A program made the position numbers and the translations under genes. A DNA stretch of 64,000 nt, from the NCBI GenBank assembly GCA_916048095.2, contig OU696572.1, forward strand, positions 3,374,862 to 3,438,861, read 5' to 3'. The notes under the pieces were generated by a model. The model was not told the origin of the DNA. It worked only from the letters and a program-made list of their open reading frames with translations, and ran no database searches. The DNA is from Sacculina carcini. Lineage: Eukaryota; Arthropoda; Thecostraca; Sacculinidae. Of this stretch, positions 10,226-19,995 are shown one piece after another (position 1 is the stretch's first letter; each line of letters starts with the position of its first letter).

Positions 10226-10541
10226 TGTAGTGCCGAGTGGCCCCGAGATGACACGCCCTTAGCCAGAACTCTAACGTATATTTAACAGAACTAAACACCG
10301 ATAACAACCTGACACCTAGACGTCCCAATACCGAATGCCCCGCCTCAGTGTGTCTGTGTACCACGAAACAGTGCTTACCAGGAACAATACAAAATGCCAA
10401 CACACCTCCACGTCATTACACGTTAATTCCTAAAGCGTAACCAGAGACAAAACTGAAGCAGTATACACATAAACAAAGCTACGAGAATGAACAGCGGAAC
10501 ACAAACAGTGGCGCATAAACAACACAGGTAAGAACATTACA
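10226..10541 (-). repeat. 5' LTR of gypsy element A
   Basis: The 316-bp partner of the repeat at 6172-6487, from TGTAGTGCC to ACATTACA, followed on the plus strand by the TTTGC target duplication. On the element strand ATTGGCGACGAAGG follows it directly, the expected primer-binding position. Confidence 0.92.
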
Positions 10542-10724
10542 TTTGCCTAAGCCGCCTCATATTTAAACTTGCCCGTCGTGCTGAATAATTCAGAACTTAG
10601 ACACAAAACAATGAAAAATTACTGCACTTTTCATCATAATGTTTCCAAAATATTTTTATAACTTATCATCACCGTCTAGCATTGAAACCCGCCAGTTGTG
10701 CGGAGCAATTCATAAAACGAAATT
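10542..10724. repeat. AT-rich repeat field with GCCCGTCGTGC-type cores (left part)
   Basis: AT-rich sequence with the recurring module CCTCATATTTAAACTTGCCC followed by GTCGTGCTGAATAATTCAGA, and a variant CCCGCCAGTTGTGCGG. It matches 57046-57210 in copy B. No coding potential is seen. Confidence 0.7.
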
Positions 10725-10729
10725 CATAT

Positions 10730-11955
10730 TGTAGGCGCGCGTGGGGCGGTGATGCCCACGCGCGCCTGTCTGTAATATAATTTAGATTTTTAGTCCCTGG
10801 TTTTGTTACAAGCTATTTCGGCCTTTTTGTTTTGGAATTATTTTTGTCTGCGACCCGGCTTCAGCAGCGGAGATGGTGCCTTCCAGCATCAGTAGCGGCC
10901 TACCAGCGGAGAACAGCGGTGGAGGTGCTCGGTGGCGTGTCAGGTTGGTGTGCAGGGGGACGGCAGTGCAGCATGATGCCGGCGGGAGGCAGCTGAGGAG
11001 CTGTGGCCGAGGGATGCTGGTCGTCTCGCCTGCACTGGTGTAAGGCACGTCGCCGGGCAACTACAGGATTGTCGGTGGAGGCGACGATCGCTCGTGGAGG
11101 ATGCTGGTGCTGGATGGCAGGTGACAGAGAGGGGCTGCTGAAGCCGGAAGAAAACATGACGAACGACGGCGACGGCGTGGCCTGTGTGAGCGGCGACGTC
11201 CCGGCTGTTTGCGGCAGGGTGCTGAAGAGCACTAGAGTCGACGGGAGCATAGTGGGTGCTGGGGTCGAAGTGTTGTGCCCTGTCGCGGCTGCCGGTGATG
11301 AAGAGGACGGCAGGCTGCGGCGGAGCACTGAAGAGTACTGGCGAGGCGGGAGCGTGGTGGATGCTGGGCCTGACGTGTTGTGTTTCGCCGCAGCCAAGGT
11401 GTGTGCATCTGGTGGAGGCCGTCGTCTAATTAGATTTTGGTTATTGGTTCATTTTTCCTGGTTTGCTTGGTTCGCGGTTTTTTGTTGATTTATGTTTCTT
11501 TAAAAACAGGTGGAGGTGTGGTGTAATCGTGTGTAGTGAGAGAGAGAGTGTGTGTGTGAAAGATTGTGAGTGCGTGAACGTGTTAGTGTGTCTATGTGTG
11601 ATCGTGTATAGTTGAATTGTATATTGCGTGCGAGAGTGTGTGAGCGAGTGTGTCTAGTTGTTTCGGTTTGTGTGTGTGCAGTTGTTTCGGTGTGTGTGTG
11701 TGTATGCGTTTGTGAATTGTCCATGCCCCGCAGCGGCGAGTGAATGACCGGCTCGCCGCTGATTGGTTGTTGCGGCGGGTGAGGACTGTGTGTGTGTGTG
11801 TGTCCGTGTGTGCTCCCGTGTGACACGGTGTGAGCGGACAGTCTTGTTCGTGGTGCGATTGTGGTGTGACGTCTTGTAGGCGCGCGTGGGGCGGTGATGC
11901 CCACGCGCGCCTGTCTGTAATATAATTTAGATTTTTAGTCCCTGGTTTTGTTACA
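10730..11955 (+). mobile_element. Miniature LTR element family 2 (hairpin LTR), full copy
   Basis: A 1226-bp element has 81-bp direct terminal repeats (10730-10810 and 11875-11955) that start TGTAGG and end GTTACA, and a CATAT duplication on both sides. Copy B has the empty site (ATTCATATTTATTCATAAGC). Each LTR carries a near-perfect hairpin, GGCGCGCGTGGG and CCCACGCGCGCC around an 8-9 nt loop. The sequence after the 5' LTR, AGCTATTTCGGC, also follows the LTR of the LTR element at 22.5-27.4 kb. The interior encodes no reverse transcriptase. A Pro/Ser-rich minus-strand frame (10900-11397) has a counterpart in the second copy, but coding is unproven. Non-autonomous. Confidence 0.88.
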
Positions 11956-12716
11956 CATATTTAATTCATAAGCATATTGCAAATTAAAAAAGAAAACAGA
12001 TATACTCATCTTACGCAATTGAAAAGTCTAAATTTAATATTTATTTTTTTTGACAACATATTTTCCTCATATTCAAACCCGCCCGTCGTGCTGAATAATT
12101 CATAAATTATAATGCACATTTAATCCATAAAATATACTGAATACAAATTAATAAGCAAAAAATTTAACCTGTAAATACGTTAACCAATAAAAACTCTAAA
12201 TGTGAATATTTTAATTATAAATTTGACAAAATATTATCCCTTAATCAACCTCATATTTAAACCTACCCGTCGTGCGGAATAATTCAGAACACTAACACGT
12301 AACTCGTACAAAACAATGAAAATTCTATCATGTAAACCCGCCCGTCGTGCGAAACAGTTCATACTATTTATTTTGTATTCAATTCATAAGATAAAAGAAA
12401 TATGAATTAAAAAAGAAAAGAGTAAACCCATAAAAAATCAAAATTTATATATTTATATAATATTTTGACAAAATAGTTTGCCTAAACCGCCTCATATTTA
12501 AACCTGCCCGTCGTGCCGAATAATTCAGAATTCAGACACGAAACAATGAAAAATGACTACACTTTTTCATTATAATGTTTCCGAAATATATGTATAACTT
12601 AACATCACCATCTAGCATTAAAACCCGCCCGTTGTGCAGAACAATTAATAAAGTAAAATAAATATCAAATTAATAAAAACCATTAGAAATTTAAAAAGAA
12701 ATAGTAAACCCATAAA
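11956..12716. repeat. AT-rich repeat field with GCCCGTCGTGC cores
   Basis: A degenerate module (CCTCATATTTAAACC, then CGCCCGTCGTGC, then a GAATAATTCA-like end) recurs at about 12060, 12245, 12335, 12485 and 12620, separated by AT-rich spacers of 100-200 bp. The array is shared with copy B (57040-57985), which has two further modules near 58070 and 58200. I found no open reading frame or terminal structure, so it may be an old satellite or nested AT-rich elements. Confidence 0.7.
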
Positions 12717-13990
12717 AATGCACCCCAGGTGCGGAGCACCGACTACTGAAAGCGAACCGGGGCGCGAATTGGCCTGGCGCGCCTGGACCAAACGATTCTG
12801 GGAGGCCGGAGTGTGTGCGAAGTGTCAGCAGGAACAGGCGACTCCGTTACCGACGTGGGAACCGCAGCTGCCTCGGCGGCGCCTTGAGAAGTTTGGGCTG
12901 AAGGCGGCAGTGGTGAGCTGCAGGTTTGGCTTCTCTCGGAAAATGCCGGCTTCAAACGGTCGATGGCGACTGTGTCCGGGCGCCCGTTGAAGTCCAAAAC
13001 GAATGCTTTGTCACCGCGCTGAAGCACGGCATACGGTCCGCGGTAAGGGGGAGTCAGTGGTGGACGCACATCATCCACACGAACAAACACATGTGTCGCC
13101 GTCATCAGCGGCTGCGACACAAGCGGACGGTCGGCGTCGTAGCGCCGGTGCCAAGCGGTCGGTGTTGGCCGGAGTCTGGACATGGAGGTGGCGAGCTGTC
13201 GAGCTGTCTCATTCGCTGGTGACAACTCAGCCTGTGAGAAAAATTGGCCCGGGAGGCGCATTTTTTCGCCAAACACCATCTCCGCTGATGATGAATTGAT
13301 GTCCGGCTTGTACGCCGCCCGCATGCCCATCAGAACCAAGGGCAGGGCCGCCATCCAGTTGACATTGCTCTCTAGAGCAGCAGTAAGAGAGGATTTCAGC
13401 TGGCGATGAATACGCTCTACTAAACCATTCTGCTGAGGAGAATAGGCGCACGTTGTCTTCAGCTGAACCCCGAGGATGGACCAAAACTCGGTCCACAGGT
13501 CGGACACAAACTGTCGGCCACGGTCGGACGTAATGCACAGGCACATACCAAACCGAGACGTCCAGTCAAGTAATGCGCGAGCACAAGACGCAGCAGAAGC
13601 CTCTGGCATCGGTATTGCCTCGGGGTAACGCGTGTACCTGTCCACTATTGTGAACAAATAGCGATGACCACTGTCTTCCGGAAGTGGTCCGACGACGTCA
13701 ACGTGAAGCGCCTTGAAACGTCCAGATGGTGTTGCAGGGCGGCGCAACGACGTATGTTGGTGACGGCCGACTTTGCATCGTTGACAGAGGGTACAATTCC
13801 TCACCCAAGCTGACACTTTCGAGCTTATGCGACTAAACACAAAGCGTTCCGAGATCAGGCGCCGGGTTGTTCGCGCGCTGGGATGGTGCATGCTGTGAAA
13901 TAGCAGATAGATCTCGTGCTGCAACGCCTCAGGTCCAAGTGGGCGGTCAACACCGGTGGAGACGTCCACCAGAAGACCAGTCGGGAGAAG
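12717..13990 (-). pseudogene. gypsy element C, integrase part
   Basis: About 410 codons on the minus strand encode the end of a gypsy pol protein: an HHCC zinc-binding region (MHHPSARTTRRLI, CTLCQRCK), integrase core with HVDVVGPLPEDSG, ITSDRGRQFVSD and NGLVERIHRQLK, and a C-terminal chromodomain-like GPYAVLQRGDKAFVLDF followed by a Pro/Ser-rich tail. The upstream RT part (14048-16237) is in another frame, so the element carries a frameshift near 14.0 kb. No LTR is visible at the left end. The first 13642 - 12721 bases recur in copy B. Confidence 0.85.
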
Positions 13991-14047
13991 CGGCGAGAGC
14001 GGCGATATCTGAAGCTCCTTGTTGTGCTAAGGCAAGCATTTTAAGGT

Positions 14048-16240
14048 CTAAGCCTTGCTGAGCCTCAGCATGTATCTCATACACTGAACGCAAGGCAGCG
14101 TCTGGTGGACGACTGAGACAGTCTGAGACGGCATTGTCACGACCCTTGATGTGCCTGACGTCAGTCGAGAATTCGCTGAGGTACGCCAGTTGGCGCTGAA
14201 CGCGAGCTGATCGCTCGGATGAGCTGAGCTGGTGAATGCATGAATCAGCGGTTTGTGGTCAGTCCACAGTTGTAAATTCGGACGGCCTTCTAAGAGGTGT
14301 CTGAACCGTTTCACGGCGCTGAACAAGGCAAACAATTCTTTGTCTCCTGTAAACCACTTTAGCTGTGAACCGGTCAGTATGCGCGAGTGATACGCAAGTG
14401 GTACCCACTTGTGATTATGCAGCTGCAGGATCACTGCACCTACTGCGCGATCCGATGCGTCAGCTACGACCTTGGTTAGCGCGTCGTGCAGAGGATACGC
14501 GAGACGGGATACGGCCGCTAACGCTGACTTGGTGCTCTCAAAAGCTGCTGCTTGCTGGGGTCCCCAGACGAACTCGCGTTTGAGCTTTGCTGCTGCATGG
14601 AGCGGTTCGAGAGTTGCTGCCAGGTTGGGTAGGAACCGATGGAAATGGCTGACCATTCCCAGATAGCGCCTGCATTGCGTGGCGTCGCGAGGGGGCTGCA
14701 TGGCCAGCAAGTCGGCGACTTTGTCTGGGAGAGGTTCTATGCCGCAGGCTGACACCTCGAGGCCTACGAATCGAACGCTGGATGCACCGAAAACGCACTT
14801 CTCTGGCTTCACAGCCAGTCCAGCCAGCAGCAGGCGGCGGAAAAGTTCCTGCAGGTCCTCGCGATGGGTCTCAGCGTCTGGCGAGAACACGAGAATATCG
14901 TCCAGGTAGCAGTAAACTCGTGGAATGCCTCGAAGTACGGTGTCCATTAGCCTCTGGAACGTCTGAGCCGCGTTGCAGAGACCAAACGGCATCCTCGTGT
15001 AATGGAAAAGCCCAAATGGGGTCGTGACGGCTGTCTTTTCTTGATCGTCTTCATGCACCGGTACTTGGGCAAATGCACGGGGTAGGTCAATTGTGCTGAA
15101 GATTTTGGCTCCAGCCAGTTGGTCGGCAAACGTTTGCATATGTGGTACGGGGTACCTGTCAGGTACAGTTATGGCGTTCAGACGCTCATAACATCCCACC
15201 ATTCTGAAGGAAGTACCGCCGTCCTTCTCGACCAAGTGTATAGGGCTTGACCAAGGAGACGACGACGGCACCAGAATACCACGTGCGATCAGCTCGTCGA
15301 GTTCACGTTTGGCGGCGGCGAGTTTGGCAGGCATCAGGCGACGAGGACGCGCGAACACTGGGTTGCCGCGTGTGACGATACGATGCGTCACGCCTGGAAC
15401 AGTAACCACCGGAAAACCAGACGGCGGAACTGCCAGTTTCTCGAACGCGCTAGACTGGCGGATGTCGCGGAACAAATCACCATCTTGATTGGAGCGTTGA
15501 ACGGCACTTATGCACGTGAGGTCCGGATGGTCAACATGACGTGATGAATTAGTGGACAAAAATGTCGCACTGTCGACGAGTCGCCGGCCTTGCATGTCAA
15601 TCATGAGACCATATTCCCTCAAGAAGTCTGCACCGATTATCGGTGTGGGTACAGCCGCGACGATGAATTTGAAAGAATAGACTCTACCCAGGCCCAGATC
15701 GACGCTGACTAGGCGACCAACCTCGTAAACGGGTATGGAAGAGTCGTTAGCCGCTCGAAGTTTCGGTTGAGGCAACTCGCTGAGGTGTTTCTGACCGACG
15801 GCTAACAATGACACCTCTGAACCACTGTCAACAAGGTACTTGCGGCCAGAGATGTCGGTCACAAACAACAGGTGGCACTCACGTTTGAGGCAACCGGAGT
15901 GGCCATTACCGCCGGTTGCCGTGCCCGTTTCCCCGTCGCTGGAGCTGTGGCAGGTCAGCGCGGTACGTGCACGGTCCAGAACAATGCCGCGCAGCGGGAC
16001 CGTATTTGCGGTGGAGGCGACACCAGCGGTTGACGAAACTTGAGCCTGCAGTTGCTTGCTGCGAGCTGTTATGACGGCGGTTAACCGCGTCTGTTGGGGC
16101 ACGTGCGGCCACATGGTGCGTGACAGCAGCAACACATTCTTCGTCGTCACTGATCTCCTGGCTGACCACAAGAGTTGACGCTGGTGTCTCATGAGAGCGT
16201 GCACGATGGTGGATGTCGATTTGGAGGGCAGCCTCATATC
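14048..16240 (-). pseudogene. gypsy element C, protease-RT-RNase H part
   Basis: A 729-codon minus-strand frame contains an aspartic protease (KYLVDSGSEVSLL), reverse transcriptase (IDLPRAFAQVPV, FGLCNAAQTFQR, catalytic YCYLDDILVFS) and RNase H (ADASDRAVGAV, then WTDHKPLIHAF). Its N-terminus is a short remnant of gag, and no gag capsid region or LTR follows; at 16240 the sequence becomes unrelated AT-rich DNA. Its 3' end is frameshifted against the integrase part. Only the integrase end was carried in the segmental duplication, so this part exists once in the window. Confidence 0.85.
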
Positions 16241-16880
16241 ATTTGTGGGTATAAATTATAATTTTTTCGTGTAGAACACAAAATTATCTACACAATAGTA
16301 TAATTTTTATAGCTGTACCATTGCTGGTTTATGAGGAATCGATAGCGGAATATTGACCAAAATGTTCACGTTTCTTGTGCTAATTTTGCCATTTTGCCTT
16401 TTTGTCATTTACACTTCACACCGCCGTAACTTTTTTCAATACACTTTGGAAAATTATAAAATATACTGTGTTGTAGAAAACAAAATTCCCAGCATGATGG
16501 TATTATTTATTTAGATGTGTGATAATTAGTTTTTGAGAAATAGAGAAAAAAGTATAGAAAATCGGACGCGTGGAGTTTAAATAAAGTTTTGAATGTATAT
16601 TGAATTTTTTTTCCATTTTACATGTTTTATATTCCCTTTTTGGGTATGAATTACAATTTGTTGAGTAGAACAGAAAATTTTCTACACAGTGGTATAATTT
16701 GTATAGTTGTACCATTGCTGGTTTAGGAGAAGTAGTCTGCAGAAAATTTACCAAAATTTTCGCTTTTTTCAGGGTTGATTTTGTCTTTTCACCGCTATAC
16801 TTTTTTTTGATTTAATTTTTAAAATTTAAAATTTAGCATATCGTATAGACAACAACATTTCCAACGTAATGGTATAAACT
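16241..16880. repeat. Two diverged tandem copies of an AT-rich unit
   Basis: A unit with GGGTATAAATTATAATTTTT, a GTAGAACA..AAAATT..CTACACA stretch and TGTACCATTGCTGGTTTA at about 16247-16335 recurs at about 16643-16728, an offset of roughly 395 bp. A weaker third start lies near 16830. No coding sequence is seen. Confidence 0.65.
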
Positions 16881-16944
16881 GTTAGCGGGTAGGCCGAGTG
16901 GTTATTGAGTAGCAGCTTGCAGAATATGGACCAAGGAGGGTGGG

Positions 16945-16976
16945 ACACACAGACACACAGACACACACAGAGGATC

Positions 16977-17016
<40 letters not shown>
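16945..17016. repeat. CA-rich and (TA)n microsatellites
   Basis: ACACAGACACACAGACACAC is followed by an uninterrupted (TA)n tract at about 16982-17015. Confidence 0.9.
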
Positions 17017-17018
<2 letters not shown>

Positions 17019-18290
17019 TGGGAAAATATGTACATACATATATACTCTTTCTCACACCCGTATACTTGTTATCACATTTGACTCTAGTCGAAGATACTGC
17101 CCAGATTATAAGAAAATGTAGATTCATCCCTAGCATATTTTAGAAAATATATTGACCAGCAGTTTCCGATCACAATTTCCATTTATTCATTTTCTTCACC
17201 TTAACTATTGCCCACCAAACTCACTCGGCATGTGCAAACTCACTCATATCTGTCTGACTGCCATGATTATGCGTGTTTATGTGCTTGAGATGAAATACAA
17301 TATATTTGTCATTTGTGCGTTTGTATGGGCATATTAGTATGAGAGTTTGTATGAACGCTAACTGGTCGCTTTAGTCACGAATTGAATGTGGCTTTTGTGC
17401 GTACAGTTTGATATTCGGTCAGTTACAGTAGCGGCGCCAGGATTTTTCGTTGTGGGCTTGGCGAAATATGAGGAGCAACACTGGAAATGTTCATAGTCAG
17501 GATTTTTGAGCAAGATCTGGGAGATGGGTTTAACACAATTTTATGGAGCGAGACTTCATCCATTCCAAGTCCCTCCTTGAACCGCCACTGGTTAGTTACG
17601 ATTTGGGAAGCACAATTATGTACCTCAATCCGAATTACATTTACACTTGTAGATATGACAGAGTTGTCGGTCTGACAGGCCGGCGTTTGAACGGCAATCA
17701 TGAGTGGAACCAGAGCAAGAACCTGCCTCGTATCGTGCGGTACCAGTCGGCTTGTGGTTCCTTGTGTGTACATTCAGCGCCTGTTTCCCTCTAGCGCATA
17801 TATCACTTTCTAGTTTCAATTACCTTCAAGCTGAGGTCTTCCTTCAATCCAACCATTTAAGCAGAGGTGGGCTAGTAAAATCATTACTGAAACCAAGTGT
17901 TTGAACAACACAAACACTAACATACATTTGGTTTAACAGTGGTGAATGTCGCTTGTTGTCGAATAAACACTGAATGAAGGCAAACTTACATATGTTTATG
18001 CCTGCAATTATAGATTTATGGTGGAATAAAAAAGTTATCACACGATATTCATGTTTATTTCGACTGTGAAACAAAAAGCGTTTGTAGAACAATCTGGAAA
18101 TATTCGCTGTTGAACTGTGAATTTTGTGAAGGCACTTTTTGTGAGTCAAACACACATTTACGCCTGGTCAAATATAATTTTACAAAAACAACCCAGAATC
18201 AAAAATGATAAGTTATTGTACGCTGAAATACACTTGGACCATAGAGGAGCGACAATTAATTACACAACAAATATCTGATAATTGATGGAA
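17017..18290. other. No recognisable feature
   Basis: Single-copy-looking AT-rich sequence. The short reading frames here show no family motifs, no paired frames and no codon pattern that I trust. I see no tRNA or terminal repeats. Confidence 0.5.
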
Positions 18291-18295
18291 GATAT

Positions 18296-19544
18296 TGTGG
18301 TGCAACACAACTTCCGTCTCGCGCCACCTCCCAACCCTACCAGCTCTGTGTACGCCTGTTTGTTTGTATGTCCGTGTGCCATGCTTGTCCGTGTCATTGT
18401 GTATGTATTGTAAGACCATGTGTGTGCGTGAGCTTGTTTGTACGTGTGTACGGTCGTCCTGTCCTGTTATGTCTGTGCTTGTAAATACAGTCGGTCCATA
18501 GCACTCACGTTGTTAACTTGTGTTGTTCCGTGGCAACCCAAACGCCACACTGGTGCCCCGAGTGGTGCAACACAACTTCCGTCTCGCGCCACCTCCCAAC
18601 CCTACCAGCTCTGTGTACGCCTGTTTGTTTGTATGTCCGTGTGCCATGCTTGTCCGTGTCATTGTGTATGTATTGTAAGACCATGTGTGTGCGTGAGCTT
18701 GTTTGTACGTGTGTACGGTCGTCCTGTCCTGTTATGTCTGTGCTTGTAAATACAGTCGGTCCAAAGAAGCACTCACGTTATCAGCTTGTGTTGTTCCGTG
18801 GCAACCAAACGCCACACTGGTGCCCCGAGTGAGGATGGTGTGATGCTAAGTGAAATTATTTTGACAATTCATCTGCGCCTCATCTGTTGCATTTCGTCTG
18901 CCTGCGCATCGCCTATCCGTCTGTGTCGCAGCCTTATGTGTTTCGCTAAGAGCGAGGCATCATCAGTTGCTGACCAGACGCACCAGCATCACACCATCCA
19001 GGACCGACTCCGTCCGGTGCCCTACTCCGTCGATTTTCTCCTACGGACACCGGACGTAAAATCACCGACAAGCAAACGTCTGCGCAGCAAGAAGACAACT
19101 CAAGAATATTGCCTCGTCTTCTTGCTGTATGCAGTTTCTGCAATCACCTCTGAAGTTCGCTACCGGCTGTGCAGCACGAGGTCGACTATATTGCTGCAAA
19201 TTCACTTGGCCTCGTGCTGCAGTGTAGTATGACACGCCAGCATATTGCGCTGCCTACGAAAATACCGCTCCGCTTCTGGTGGGGGAGCCGTGTGGTGCAA
19301 CACAACTTCCGTCTCGCGCCACCTCCCAACCCTACCAGCTCTGTGTACGCCTGTTTGTTTGTATGTCCGTGTGCCATGCTTGTCCGTGTCATTGTGTATT
19401 TATTGTAAGACCATGTGTGTACGTGAGCTTGTTTGTACGTGTGTACGGTCGTCCTGTCCTGTTATGTCTGTGCTTGTAAATACAGTCGGTCCATAGCACT
19501 CACGTTGTTAACTTGTGTTGTTCCGTGGCAACCCAAACGCCACA
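18296..19544 (+). mobile_element. Miniature LTR element family 1, three-LTR composite
   Basis: Structure: LTR (18296-18549), a 12-nt primer-binding remnant CTGGTGCCCCGA, LTR (about 18562-18816), primer-binding-like TGGTGCCCCGAGTGAGG (18818-18834), about 455 bp of non-coding interior, a purine-rich GGTGGGGGAG tract (19279-19288), and LTR (19291-19544). LTRs are 254 bp, starting TGTGGTGCAAC and ending CGCCACA. The whole is flanked by ATAT on both sides, a 4-bp target duplication. No gag or pol is present, so it must depend on another element's enzymes. The second LTR starts inside the first primer-binding site, with its leading T replaced. Confidence 0.9.
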
Positions 19545-19995
19545 ATATCTTCCCGCCTCACAACCACAATCAAACACTGACCAATCTCAGAAAATACAGA
19601 CACACATAAGCACACACATATACGCCAGTAAAATACCCACATACAAATACCTAATTATATTGTTCATACGAAAATAATATAATAAAAATAATACAAACAC
19701 ACACATTGGTCATTTTGTGTGAACTTTCTCCGCGAACGGTCGTGCTTTCCTCGTTCCCTCTAAACCACTGTTTGTACCTTTACCCTTGTTTACGTGTTCG
19801 TGTGCTATTGAGTGAGTGAGCGAGTGTGTCAGTCGCGTGCCCGTAAGTGAGTGCGCCAATCCGCGTGGTTTGTACGTGGGTACATTCGTGTGTGTGTCTG
19901 TGTGCACGTGTCCGGTGTGCGACCCGTCGCCATCGTTGTCCTGTGCTGTGCTCTTTCTCACCAGTTTTTCATCTGCTTTATTCGTCCACCCCACC
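19545..19995 (+). other. Probable LINE 1 5' region
   Basis: No confident gene. From about 19720 the sequence becomes GC-richer and leads in frame towards the LINE ORF1 start at 19996, so part of it is probably the LINE 5' UTR. The 5' boundary is not visible. CA-rich stretches occur at 19590-19700. Confidence 0.45.

Larger units (their letters stand above)
6172..10541 (-). mobile_element. Ty3/gypsy element A, gag N-terminus deleted
   Basis: A 4370-bp element has two 316-bp LTRs, a purine tract, a primer-binding region GGCGACGAAGG next to the 5' LTR, and TTTGC target duplications on both sides. The empty site is visible in copy B near 57046 (ATAGTTTGCCTAAACC). It therefore inserted after the segment was duplicated, and its near-identical LTRs agree with a young age. 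Confidence 0.93.
1625..13642 (+). repeat. Segmental duplication, copy A
   Basis: This segment matches about 46580-59303 in direct orientation. Shared parts in order are: TG tract and 5' flank, ionotropic-receptor-like gene, its 3' flank, a truncated mini-LTR element, AT-rich repeats with GCCCGTCGTGC cores, and a gypsy integrase fragment. Extra material in A only: a solo LTR (4219-4472), about 1 kb with LINE and minisatellite sequence (about 4590-5636), a gypsy element (6172-10541) and a hairpin-LTR mini-element (10730-11955). On the right, identity ends after the shared CGTGTACCTGTC: A continues as gypsy, while B switches to unrelated sequence. Confidence 0.88.

Noticed and set aside
10730-10810. 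Hammerhead or other self-cleaving ribozyme in the hairpin LTR
   Set aside because: The stem is strong, but the CTGATGA and GAAA core strings of a hammerhead are absent on both strands.
11500-11904. Thr/His-rich frame on the minus strand of the hairpin-LTR element
   Set aside because: It comes from CA-rich repeats; the matching frames at 47.06-47.46 and 48.18-48.59 kb are the same artefact.
12718-13299. Plus-strand frames over the gypsy C integrase (and 58.36-59.07 kb)
   Set aside because: They are antisense shadows of the integrase frame without recognisable domains.
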